Counted from the first letter of the stretch, positions 1-6,251 are shown. The stretch is DNA of 6,287 bases from Thiomargarita sp. (GCA_020721025.1 DYNO01000183.1:1-6287), one strand, 5' to 3'. The notes: generated from the letters alone by a model not told the origin. Numbers and translations are program-made.

Positions 1-1
1 T

Positions 2-427
2 TTATAATTCAGGAGTTTTAGGAAGTGGACACAGCGGTGCGATCAAGGGCAAGGCAACTCGAACTTTTGACCATCCCATGCCAAGATTCACTTTTTTGTT
101 GGTGGTCAGAATTAAAATAATGTTGGGGCGTTCGGGAACAATTGCCATGAAATGATAAGTATTTTTGGTGGTGATCTGAATTTCCTCAATCAGATGTATC
201 TCTTGGGTACAACGCATGTCATTGATCATTTGTTCAACACTTTGTACGGTATTACCTCGAAACATATCCATCGCTGCCGCAGCCGCACGGTCGATAATTG
301 AATGGGTAAAATACGGAATTTTATGAGAAATTCCCAAAACGACCCCGCTGTGCAAATCCACAACCGCACACCCCAATGCCGCTTCTACACTGTTAAGAAT
401 TTCCTTGCAGATGAGATTTATTTCCAT
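2..427 (-). CDS. Small roadblock/LC7-like protein
   Basis: The 141-residue cytoplasmic protein has no signal peptide or membrane segment. Its order fits the roadblock/LC7 fold: an N-terminal helix (about 3-17), a strand pair with GCAVVDL and SGVVLG (19-32), an Ala-rich helix with RAAAAAMDMFRG (47-58), two strands around IEEIQITT and YHFMAIV (80-97), then a hydrophobic strand with IILILTT (103-109) and NLGMGW near 114-119. Small stand-alone proteins of this fold (MglB relatives) often bind or regulate small GTPases or act as dimeric scaffolds, but no GTPase gene lies here, so the partner is unknown. The start is supported by AGGGGA at 437-442, nine bases upstream, and by an extended -10 box a further 27 bases up. 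The stop codon is inside the window, so the gene is complete. It is divergent from rpoN. The fold call comes from motif pattern only; a conserved protein of unknown function is the alternative. Confidence 0.6.
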   Translation of the reverse strand: MEINLICKEILNSVEAALGCAVVDLHSGVVLGISHKIPYFTHSIIDRAAAAAMDMFRGNTVQSVEQMINDMRCTQEIHLIEEIQITTKNTYHFMAIVPERPNIILILTTNKKVNLGMGWSKVRVALPLIAPLCPLPKTPEL

Positions 428-468
428 ACTGTGTTTTCCCCTGATAACTTAGAAGGATTGAAAAATAA

Positions 469-477
469 ATTATACCA
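469..477 (-). promoter_or_regulatory. Extended -10 promoter of the roadblock-like gene
   Basis: Read on the minus strand this is TGGTATAAT: a perfect -10 hexamer with the TGn extension. A -35 is weak: CATTGA at 17-base spacing or TTGAGC at 15. Extended -10 promoters tolerate a poor -35. Transcription would begin near position 462, giving a leader of about 35 bases with AGGGGA at 437-442 ahead of the ATG. Confidence 0.55.
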
Positions 478-793
478 TCAAAATGCTTCGCTCAATGTCA
501 CGAAATCACGAGTATTAATGAAATTTAAGAGAGTAAAGTTTTCGTTCATTTTCGATGCTCATTCTCATCTTGAAAATAATCATTGACGTTATTCTGAAAA
601 TTCTGAATCAGACAACTGACTATTGATTGACAAGCCAATTTCAAATTAAAAACGAAAATTCTTTTATATTCAATTGATTGTTAAATACATATCCCACTCG
701 ATTGATTTTATAACAAATTGAATTTCAAAAATATTATTCCCAAATTTCACATCGCCAACGTCACTCTGAATCCAAGTCGAACAGCGCATAACC

Positions 794-811
794 TGCTATA
801 ATGATCATTAT
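794..811 (+). promoter_or_regulatory. Extended -10 box overlapping a perfect 14-bp palindrome
   Basis: TGCTATAAT at 794-802 is a perfect extended -10 on the plus strand. It overlaps ATAATGATCATTAT (798-811), which equals its own reverse complement. The minus strand therefore carries CATAAT (807-812) as a near-consensus -10, so the site could fire both ways. It could also be an operator for a dimeric repressor covering the -10; it resembles half-sites of Fur-type boxes but lacks their usual 19-base spacing. No good -35 is present at 16-18 bases. If used on the plus strand, the rpoN leader would be about 325 bases. Confidence 0.4.
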
Positions 812-887
812 GGGCTCCGTCCTGTTTTACTTAATCAATGCGTTTTGTTCGTCATTCAAGAAAGCATTGCGTCACACCAAACAATAG
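810..887 (+). CDS. Possible 25-residue small ORF, leaderless if expressed
   Basis: ATG at 810 opens a 25-codon frame ending in TAG at 885-887. The product would have a hydrophobic N-terminal half (GSVLFYLINAF, residues 2-12) and a basic C-terminal half (KKALRHTK, 17-24), the look of a small membrane-associated peptide or a leader peptide. There is no Shine-Dalgarno, but the -10 box at 797-802 places the start of transcription almost exactly at this ATG, which would make a leaderless message. A frame this short occurs easily by chance, so this is a candidate only. Confidence 0.15.
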   Translation: MGSVLFYLINAFCSSFKKALRHTKQ

Positions 888-917
888 TTCGGACAGTTTG
901 CTACAACTACTTATTAA

Positions 918-930
918 AATCAACAACTTA
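918..930 (+). promoter_or_regulatory. IHF-consensus site 1
   Basis: AATCAACAACTTA matches the established IHF consensus WATCAANNNNTTR at every defined position and lies in AT-rich DNA, as real IHF sites do. It is about 204 bases upstream of the rpoN start and 40 bases upstream of a TATAAT box. Chance matches are more common in AT-rich DNA. Confidence 0.35.
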
Positions 931-950
931 TAGTTATTTTGCTCATCCGA

Positions 951-963
951 TAACTGATTGATA
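951..963 (-). promoter_or_regulatory. IHF-consensus site 2, opposite orientation
   Basis: The plus strand reads TAACTGATTGATA; its reverse complement, TATCAATCAGTTA, matches WATCAANNNNTTR exactly. It lies about 33 bases centre to centre from site 1, in inverted orientation, and ends seven bases before the TATAAT at 970-975. A pair of bends here could wrap the rpoN upstream DNA. Confidence 0.35.
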
Positions 964-969
964 TTAAAA

Positions 970-975
970 TATAAT
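970..975 (+). promoter_or_regulatory. TATAAT box, candidate proximal rpoN promoter
   Basis: A perfect -10 hexamer lies 158 bases upstream of the rpoN ATG. No recognisable -35 lies 16-18 bases upstream and there is no TGn extension. It sits just after the IHF pair. A second weak candidate is TTGACC at 995-1000, which has only poor -10 matches near 1017-1023. Confidence 0.25.
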
Positions 976-1022
976 TTTGGAACTGTTCAAACTATTGACC
1001 GAATAAAGTTGGCTAGTATTCA

Positions 1023-1046
1023 TCGTTGGATCACCATCACCAACGA
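1023..1046 (+). other. 7-bp inverted repeat (leader hairpin or operator)
   Basis: TCGTTGG (1023-1029) and CCAACGA (1040-1046) are perfect complements around a 10-base loop. The hairpin would form in an rpoN leader started at either upstream box. There is no following U-tract, so it is not a terminator; it could be an operator for a dimeric regulator or an RNA structure. Confidence 0.35.
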
Positions 1047-1133
1047 ATTAAAGTCAATTATAACAATCGGTTCAACACGACTTCATCTTAAAACTTAGTA
1101 AAAAAAGCGTTTTGGACCCATCGGACTAAACCA

Positions 1134-2639
1134 ATGAAACAAAGTCTCCAACTACGTCTCGGTCAGCAACTCAACATGACCCCCCAATTGCAGCAAGCGA
1201 TTCGGCTATTGCAGCTATCCACGCTTGATTTACAAGTTGAGATACAACAAACACTTGAATCGAATATCATGTTAGAAGTTGCTGAAGAAGACGACGACTT
1301 CGAGATAGAAACCCCCGTTAATGACAAATTAGAAACAGAAACTGAAGCAGCAACCACCGAAAATGAAGCGTATGAAAATGCCGAATCTACCGCAAATAAC
1401 GAGGAAAGCACCGAGATTAACCTAGATGAACCGGGTAATATGCCACTCGAATTAACCGTTGACAGTGAATGGGAAGATGTTTACGATGGTAATTATACCA
1501 GCGACCTGCCCGGCGGCGATTTTAACGCCCATGATTTTAGCCCACAGAACAGCGCGATAGAAACGTTACAAGATCACCTCTTATGGCAGTTAGAACTGAC
1601 CCCATTGAGTGACACCGACAAAATGATTGCCCGTTCACTCATCGATGCGATTGATGAAGAAGGCTATTTGCGAACGAAGGTCGAAGAAATTGCGCAAAGT
1701 CTCGAATTAGAAATAGATATCCGAGAAGTTGAAGTAGTATTGATGCGGATACAACAATTCGACCCGACTGGCGTGGGGGCGCGAGATTTGCGTGAATGTC
1801 TGTTACTGCAACTCAAAGAACTTCCACCCACAACGCCCATGTTGAAAGAAGCGAACTTATTGATCAGAGAATATTTAAGCGTGCTGGGAGCCAAGGATTA
1901 CACGCAGCTACTCAAGCGTTTAAAATTAAATCGTGAGCAATTGCAGCAAGTTATTCAACTTATTCAAACTTTAAATCCACGTCCCGGCACCAAAATTGAC
2001 TCGCATACCGCCAGTTATATCGTCCCCGATGTTTTTGTCAAAAAAATCAAGGGACAATGGCGCGTCGACTTAAATCCAGACATCGCACCGAGACTCCGAA
2101 TTAACGGCTACTACATGAGCTTAATCACCCGAGCCAAAAATAAATCCGAAGTAGATAGCCTGAAAAACCATCTACAAGAAGCCCGATGGTTTATCAAGAG
2201 CTTACGCAGTCGGCATGAAACCTTATTACGAGTCGCGAGCTGTATTGTTGAAAAACAAAAAGAATTCTTGGATTATGGCGAGGAAGCAATGAAACCACTG
2301 GTATTACATGACATTGCGACTGAGTTACAAATGCACGAATCCACCATTTCACGAGTGACAACGCAAAAATTCATTCATACCCCGCGCGGTATATTTGAGT
2401 TAAAATACTTCTTTTCGAGTCATGTCAACACGGATAGCGGCGGAGAATGCTCATCAACAGCGATCCGTGCCTTGATTAAAAAACTGATTGCAGTAGAAAA
2501 TTCGGCTAAACCTCTCAGTGATAGCAAGATTGCAGATACACTTTCTAAACGAGGGATTCAAGTCGCAAGACGTACCGTTGCAAAATATCGCGAGGCAATG
2601 GGAATTCCACCCTCGAACGAGCGCAAACTTTTGGCGTGA
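1134..2639 (+). CDS. rpoN: RNA polymerase sigma-54 factor RpoN
   Basis: This sigma factor directs RNA polymerase to -24/-12 (GG/GC) promoters, which open only when an AAA+ enhancer-binding protein hydrolyses ATP. Region I is the Gln/Leu-rich N-terminus (1-48, with LNMTPQLQQAIRLLQLS) that contacts activators. Region II is a long acidic linker (about 49-120, rich in Asp and Glu). Region III holds the core-binding domain (about 140-310), with the family motif FDPTGVGARDLRECLLLQL at 209-227. The C-terminal DNA-binding part has the helix-turn-helix area (about 388-412), HTPRGIFELKYFFSS (415-429) and an intact RpoN box ARRTVAKYRE (478-487) that reads the -24 element. At 501 residues it is slightly longer than the E. 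coli protein (477), mostly through the acidic linker. The ATG has a modest GGA at 1123-1125, eight bases upstream; the protein begins exactly where the family does. It heads a two-gene operon with hpf. Confidence 0.98.
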   Translation: MKQSLQLRLGQQLNMTPQLQQAIRLLQLSTLDLQVEIQQTLESNIMLEVAEEDDDFEIETPVNDKLETETEAATTENEAYENAESTANNEESTEINLDEPGNMPLELTVDSEWEDVYDGNYTSDLPGGDFNAHDFSPQNSAIETLQDHLLWQLELTPLSDTDKMIARSLIDAIDEEGYLRTKVEEIAQSLELEIDIREVEVVLMRIQQFDPTGVGARDLRECLLLQLKELPPTTPMLKEANLLIREYLSVLGAKDYTQLLKRLKLNREQLQQVIQLIQTLNPRPGTKIDSHTASYIVPDVFVKKIKGQWRVDLNPDIAPRLRINGYYMSLITRAKNKSEVDSLKNHLQEARWFIKSLRSRHETLLRVASCIVEKQKEFLDYGEEAMKPLVLHDIATELQMHESTISRVTTQKFIHTPRGIFELKYFFSSHVNTDSGGECSSTAIRALIKKLIAVENSAKPLSDSKIADTLSKRGIQVARRTVAKYREAMGIPPSNERKLLA

Positions 2640-2654
2640 TGCCCATTATTTATC

Positions 2655-2660
2655 AAGGAG
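2655..2660 (+). promoter_or_regulatory. Strong ribosome binding site of hpf
   Basis: AAGGAG lies seven bases before the hpf ATG, a near-ideal Shine-Dalgarno and much stronger than that of rpoN. HPF would thus be made at a higher level than sigma-54 from the same message, as fits a factor needed in step with ribosomes. Confidence 0.8.
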
Positions 2661-2667
2661 TTGACAA

Positions 2668-2994
2668 ATGCAACTTAATCTCAGCGGACACCATATTGAT
2701 ATTACTCCAGCGTTGCGTGATTACGTGACTTCAAAGTTGTTGGAACGACTGGAACGGCATTTCGATAACATGACCAATATTCATGTCGTGTTGACCGTCG
2801 AAAAAGTGCGGCAGATGGCAGAAGCAACCCTACATGTCAGTGGCGCGAAGTTGTTTGCAGATGCGGAGCATGAAGATATGTATGCCGCAATTGATATGTT
2901 GGCGGATAAATTGGATAAACAGGTTAAGAAACACAAGGAAAAGAAAAAGGATCATCACCAAGCCGAAGGTGGGATTAAGACCCATCTGGAATAA
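2668..2994 (+). CDS. hpf: Ribosome hibernation promoting factor, short form
   Basis: HPF binds the decoding region of the 30S subunit in slow-growing or stationary cells, blocks mRNA and tRNA binding, and in gammaproteobacteria helps RMF form inactive 100S dimers. The 108 residues cover the single S30AE/RaiA domain with beta-alpha-beta-beta-beta-alpha order: MQLNLSGHHIDITPALRDYV (1-20), a long first helix, VVLTVEKVRQ (40-49), EATLHV (52-57), then EDMYAAIDMLADKLDKQ (69-85), the signature final helix. A Lys-rich stretch (86-94) follows; basic residues here fit rRNA binding. It lacks the C-terminal dimerisation domain of long HPF, so it is the short type (E. coli HPF has 95 residues). The tail from about 95 is an unconserved extension. 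It follows rpoN by 28 bases without a terminator, so the two are very likely co-transcribed. The ptsN gene usual after hpf is missing. Confidence 0.95.
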   Translation: MQLNLSGHHIDITPALRDYVTSKLLERLERHFDNMTNIHVVLTVEKVRQMAEATLHVSGAKLFADAEHEDMYAAIDMLADKLDKQVKKHKEKKKDHHQAEGGIKTHLE

Positions 2995-3003
2995 CTTCTT
3001 TTA

Positions 3004-3078
3004 GAATCTGTCTTGTTATTATCAATGACAATACTGAGACTATAAATCTACAATAAAAATAGCAGCTCAGACAGATTC
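3004..3078. repeat. Perfect 10-bp inverted repeat around a 55-base spacer
   Basis: GAATCTGTCT (3004-3013) is the exact reverse complement of AGACAGATTC (3069-3078). The spacer starts with a weaker inner hairpin (TTGT 3013-3016 with ACAA 3028-3031, plus ATT/AAT). It begins nine bases after the hpf stop and abuts the next hairpin, so 3004-3107 forms one structured block in the hpf 3' region. Confidence 0.5.
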
Positions 3079-3079
3079 C

Positions 3080-3107
3080 GGTGACTAGAACCACATCTCT
3101 AGTCACC
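3080..3107. terminator. Perfect 10-bp hairpin in the convergent gap
   Basis: GGTGACTAGA (3080-3089) pairs exactly with TCTAGTCACC (3098-3107) around an 8-base loop. It lies between the convergent ends of hpf and the large minus-strand gene, where a terminator is expected. It lacks a U-tract in either direction: the plus transcript continues with AAAAAGC and the minus transcript with GGAATCTG. It may instead protect 3' ends after processing, or be part of a larger repeat with the flanking inverted repeat. Confidence 0.35.
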
Positions 3108-3180
3108 AAAAAGCAAAGTGGAACTTATTAATTTTAAAATTCACAAGCTAACCTTGCTTTCTGTCATTTACCCTACTTGC

Positions 3181-4281
3181 TTAAGTCGTTGGAAATTCTG
3201 TCATAATCAATCTTGTACTGAATAATTGATTCTTATAAGGAACTTGATACAACAACTGACCATTCGGTTGCAGTGTCACACCGGCATCTACTTTTTCTCC
3301 CAAGGGAATAGGTTGCACTTGGGTATCAAACTCAGGCACTAACAACAACTTTTTCCGCTGATAAGTGATTGCAAAGGTGCCGTCCATTCGGAAAATAACT
3401 TTTTCTACATCCTTGAGCTGCATGGCTTTTTCTACAAAAATATCAGGAAACAACACCGTAGGATACAATTTTTGTGCAGTGCCGTCGGGATAAATCACTT
3501 TGGCGACCGATTTTGCCCGTAAATCCCTAGCCGTTCGTAAGCCCGGTTGCATCGACGCGTCGACTTTTGACCAATCGCATCCATTTTGATCGCAAATCCC
3601 TTCCGGCGCAGGTTCAATGAACGGATCGAACATCACCACTTGATGCACCTCTCCGCCACGATTCCGAGTGGTAATTGCATGTTTTAACAACACTTCCCCA
3701 GTCGGTTGAATTGTGACTGCGCCATCTCTGCCCAACACGGTGAGCAACCCTTCTGGATTCTGAGTCATTGGAATGATAGGAATTTGTTGCCCATCCTCAG
3801 TCACCAAAATATATTGCCCTTGTTCATTCAACTGCAAACCCCGCAACGCATTTTCATCTAAGATAAACAAATGGTTAGGATCAGTCATGAAGGCAAACTT
3901 GCTTTTTGGAGTCACACTGCTACTGCCAGCAACATCCGCGTGCAAAATGCCCGATTTCTGTTGCGACACAGTGAAGTTATCTTTTTCGCCCAATTGGTTA
4001 AGTTTTGGCAGAATGGGATGTGTGCCATTGCCACTGACTGCAAAACTGCTACTCAAATCAGACATGTCTGGCAACGTTATCGCTTCAGAAGTCGTGGTTT
4101 TCAAACTCCGAAAGCTGATCTGTGTCCCCACCGGTGCGGTTAAATTCCCCTGATTATCCATTGACCACTGCGCCGGTAACAAGGCTCTCGCTTCGGATAA
4201 AGTAATCGCTTCAGCATTAAAATTGGTGAGGAACTTCGCCACCCCATCCTTCTGGCATCTGTTTAAACTCATTGACATCAA
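3181..4281 (-). pseudogene. C-terminal part of the frameshifted secreted repeat protein
   Basis: This open frame continues the protein encoded upstream at 4217-6163, after a one-base shift. Only codons from about 4248 downward are meaningful (355 residues); the first 11 residues from the ATG at 4281 are the out-of-frame reading of the upstream octad repeat, and there is no separate signal peptide, so it is not likely to be its own gene. It completes the tenth octad (DGVAKF), then has a short helical stretch (LSEARALLPAQW), and a beta-rich domain with strand pairs joined by Asp-Gly, Asn-Gly or Gln-Gly turns, for example ILVTEDGQQIPI, VLGRDGAVTIQPTGEVLL, VIYPDGTAQKL, VIFRMDGTFAITY and GVTLQPNGQLLYQV. 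One Cys pair, CDQNGC, lies in the middle. There is no transmembrane helix, PEP-CTERM or LPXTG anchor at the end. I do not recognise a catalytic motif; the domain looks structural or binding. The stop at 3181-3183 is natural. Confidence 0.7.
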
Positions 4282-6163
4282 AAGCTTGAATCTGTTCCCG
4301 TGTCATCGAATCAAGCACTTCTGGCGATAAGCCTCCCATGTTATCGGCATTCAATCCGTGTAACGCAGCGATTGGAATTTGTGTAAATTGAGCCGGAGTC
4401 ACTTGATCCAACACCGTTTTTGGCATGAATGCCAATGTTTGAGCATTGAACTGTGTAAAAATTTCTGCTGGAATATCTTTGACTTGAGTGATAATCTTGG
4501 CATCGGCGGCAAAAGTCACGCCTTCCAACGTTCCCAACACAATCACCGTTCCCGTCAGCTTGCCACCCACGACGTGCGAACCGGGCAATAACAGCGGATT
4601 TTGCAACACCGCGTTAGTATTGGTAATTTGGGCAGTTGGCGCGACAATGGAATTGATTAACGTCCCTTGATTGGTGATGTTGCCCGTGTAGTTTCCATTT
4701 TGGATTTGCGAATATTGACTGATGCTGGTATTTTGCACGGTGCCGTTGTTGGTGCTAAAACCGCTGAATTTACCGCCTGTTAGCACTGCGTCTGTCGCAA
4801 TTGTCACGTTAGCAACCACGCCCTGCTTGGTAATTGTTCCCGCCAAAATGCCGCCCGTGACACTGCCCTGCGTTCCTATCGTCAAATTGGTCGCAGTTTG
4901 ATCAGTATTGCTCGTGGGATCATTGACATAGCCATTTGCCAATGGTGTTTTATGGGTGCCTGTACCAGAAATTATTGTGCCGTCTGTCGGAGTGTTGGTA
5001 GAGGGTTGCCCGGTGGTTTGAGTCGTACCTGAGCAGGTGAGGGTATAACTTGCTGTGGTTTGCGAGGGATCATTGGTGGTCAATTGCAGCACTGCCACTT
5101 GTAATCCTTCAGTGGATGGGGTGCATTGTACTTGAACGTTCTGCGCCGCGCCCCCGTCAGCAATATTCAACGGTAAATTCGACAACACTTTGAAATTATT
5201 CGGCGTGGAGCTGTACCAATTATTCAAACTCACCGCTAATGCTGCATTGCCCTGTTCGCTGACATTAATTGTCGTGGTTAAGGGTTGCCCGACCGTTGTT
5301 TTGCCCAAGTCAATCAATTGATTTACCGCGGGAGTTGAACTGTATTTTGCCGTAGCAACAGTGGACGTACCAACAGAAATGCCAGTGGTATCGCAGTTTA
5401 ACGCATATTGCACTGTTGGAAATTCAGCGTCATTGGTGCTCAATTCCAAGGTCGCAGTATGAATGCCGCCATTGCCAATTTTGCACTGAATAGAAACTAA
5501 TTGTGCCGCTGCTCCATTGGGAATTGTGAGGGGAAATGTAGGTGACAGGATGGTAAAATCCGCTGCATTATTGCCAGAGATCACCGCTTTACTGATGATG
5601 AGATCAGCATTTCCGGTTTCTGAGATGGGAAAACTGCCAATGGTCACCGCGCTGTTACTGAAGTTTAAAATACCATTCGATGATGCACATAAGGAACAAC
5701 CAAAGCCGGGCGTAGGCACTGCTTCAAACGTGGCAATACATGTTTTAATTGCGTTGAGCGTGACAATCACTTCGGTCATGGTACCGGTACATTCTGAGGC
5801 AAAGTTATTACTCCAACTGACAAAACGTGACATGGCATCAGGCACCGCAGTCAATTTTACCCGCGCCGTTTGCCCCGCATAATCTGGTGGAACGGTGGTT
5901 TCTTCAATCGTACCGCTTCCCGTACCATCTGTTTTTTTAATCACACTGTAACTTGGAGTTGTTGGTGTTGTACCGCCCCCGCCGCCAGACCCACAAGCCA
6001 CATCACACGCCGCCGGACTTCCATAAGTATTATGGTCAATATCGCAATAACTTCCGATACACGCTGCCCATGCCGATTGATTTCCAGTGATGAGCGTACC
6101 CATTAGAATCACCGAAAATGCCAAGTGCTTCAGTCGCAATAAACGCTGAGTTGAATATTTCAT
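4217..6163 (-). CDS. Large secreted repeat protein, N-terminal part (frameshifted)
   Basis: This frame encodes 648 residues from the ATG at 6161-6163. I chose that start because GGAG lies nine bases upstream (6173-6176) and the signal peptide then begins MKYSTQRLLRLKH; an in-frame ATG at 6181 would add six residues without a good ribosome site. Order: signal peptide (1-33, cut after AWA); a head with four Cys (35-57) and a Gly run; an InlB-type bacterial repeat (about 72-147, ending CIATFE); two choice-of-anchor D/ASH-type Ig-like domains (about 164-257 and 282-377, each with a QC strand and a LSTND or LTTND motif and a C at the end); a Thr/Gly linker; beta-helix-like 26-residue repeats (424-561); and octad repeats (from 565). 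The frame stops after ten out-of-register residues (GWGGEVPHQF). Removing one G of the GG at 4248/4249 joins it to the downstream frame, making about 993 residues. The role is likely at the cell surface or outside; no enzyme motif is seen. Confidence 0.75.
   Translation of the reverse strand: MKYSTQRLLRLKHLAFSVILMGTLITGNQSAWAACIGSYCDIDHNTYGSPAACDVACGSGGGGGTTPTTPSYSVIKKTDGTGSGTIEETTVPPDYAGQTARVKLTAVPDAMSRFVSWSNNFASECTGTMTEVIVTLNAIKTCIATFEAVPTPGFGCSLCASSNGILNFSNSAVTIGSFPISETGNADLIISKAVISGNNAADFTILSPTFPLTIPNGAAAQLVSIQCKIGNGGIHTATLELSTNDAEFPTVQYALNCDTTGISVGTSTVATAKYSSTPAVNQLIDLGKTTVGQPLTTTINVSEQGNAALAVSLNNWYSSTPNNFKVLSNLPLNIADGGAAQNVQVQCTPSTEGLQVAVLQLTTNDPSQTTASYTLTCSGTTQTTGQPSTNTPTDGTIISGTGTHKTPLANGYVNDPTSNTDQTATNLTIGTQGSVTGGILAGTITKQGVVANVTIATDAVLTGGKFSGFSTNNGTVQNTSISQYSQIQNGNYTGNITNQGTLINSIVAPTAQITNTNAVLQNPLLLPGSHVVGGKLTGTVIVLGTLEGVTFAADAKIITQVKDIPAEIFTQFNAQTLAFMPKTVLDQVTPAQFTQIPIAALHGLNADNMGGLSPEVLDSMTREQIQAFDVNEFKQMPEGWGGEVPHQF
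4231..4471 (-). repeat. Ten tandem 8-residue (octad) protein repeats
   Basis: From residue 565 the protein runs as ten uninterrupted octads, for example PAEIFTQF, TPAQFTQI, SPEVLDSM, TREQIQAF and DVNEFKQM. Position 5 (F, L, L, F, L, M, L, I, F, V) and position 8 (F, M, V, I, L, L, M, F, M, F) are hydrophobic in all ten; position 1 or 2 is often Pro, Asn or Thr. The tenth octad, PEDGVAKF, appears only when the extra base at 4248/4249 is removed, and then keeps register exactly. The repeat is conserved in pattern, not in DNA sequence. Confidence 0.75.
4481..4894 (-). repeat. 26-residue beta-helix-like protein repeats
   Basis: Residues 424-561 contain about five coils of a 23-27-residue unit; the fourth and last are shortened. 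The clearest two start ANVTIATDAVLTGGKFSG and QNTSISQYSQIQNGNYTG, each ending in a TNNGTV or TNQGTL turn. Small residues, Asn and Gly at turns and alternating Val/Ile/Thr resemble right-handed beta-helix or bactofilin-like solenoids. This suggests an elongated stalk between the Ig-like domains and the octads. Confidence 0.55.
6065..6163 (-). other. Sec signal peptide of the large secreted protein
   Basis: Residues 1-33 have a basic n-region (MKYSTQRLLRLKH), a hydrophobic core (LAFSVILMGTLIT) and a SAWA|A signal peptidase I site. A Cys follows at 35, but the lipobox Leu at -3 is missing, so a lipoprotein is unlikely. Confidence 0.8.
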
Positions 6164-6251
6164 AAACTTAGTCTCCATCATCTTAAAAATAAACGACTGT
6201 TTTTAACATCCCATCCTGATGTTATTGCAAACCATCTAGTACATTGAATCG

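Larger units (their letters stand above)
428..1133. other. AT-rich divergent intergenic region, 706 bases
   Basis: This gap separates the divergent roadblock-like gene and rpoN. I see no tRNA, rRNA, CRISPR array or mobile element in it. It holds a minus-strand extended -10 box (469-477), a plus-strand extended -10 box fused to a 14-bp palindrome (794-811), two exact IHF-consensus matches (918-930 and 951-963), a TATAAT (970-975) and a hairpin (1023-1046). The motif ATTGATT recurs at 622, 673 and 701 in the AT-rich middle, without regular spacing. The length is unusual for the start of an rpoN operon and suggests several promoters or a lost gene. Confidence 0.7.

Noticed and set aside
302..586. 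A 94-codon plus-strand open frame
   Set aside because: It overlaps the start of the roadblock-like gene antisense, runs through its promoter, has no family resemblance and no ribosome binding site.
627..632. Perfect -35 hexamer TTGACA
   Set aside because: No acceptable -10 hexamer lies 15-19 bases downstream, so it was not called as a promoter.
601..720. Degenerate repeat array from the recurring ATTGATT motif
   Set aside because: Only three copies at 622, 673 and 701 with unequal spacing in AT-rich DNA; this does not make a CRISPR or iteron array.
3080..3107. Canonical bidirectional rho-independent terminator
   Set aside because: The stem is perfect, but neither strand has a run of T after it; the A-run at 3108-3112 lies on the wrong side for minus-strand termination.
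3773..4153. A 126-codon plus-strand open frame
   Set aside because: It is antisense to the C-terminal part of the secreted protein, whose beta-strand and turn pattern is clearly the real coding frame; Cys- and Ser-rich composition is typical of an antisense shadow.
4217..4281. Programmed +1 frameshift or translational coupling of two genes
   Set aside because: The junction CCA GAA GGA TGG has no known slippery sequence, rare codon or in-frame stop at the shift, and the first 11 residues from the downstream ATG are merely the octad region read out of frame.
6065..6163. Lipoprotein signal peptide
   Set aside because: A Cys follows two residues after the AWA cleavage site, but the residues before it (AWAA) lack the Leu-type lipobox.
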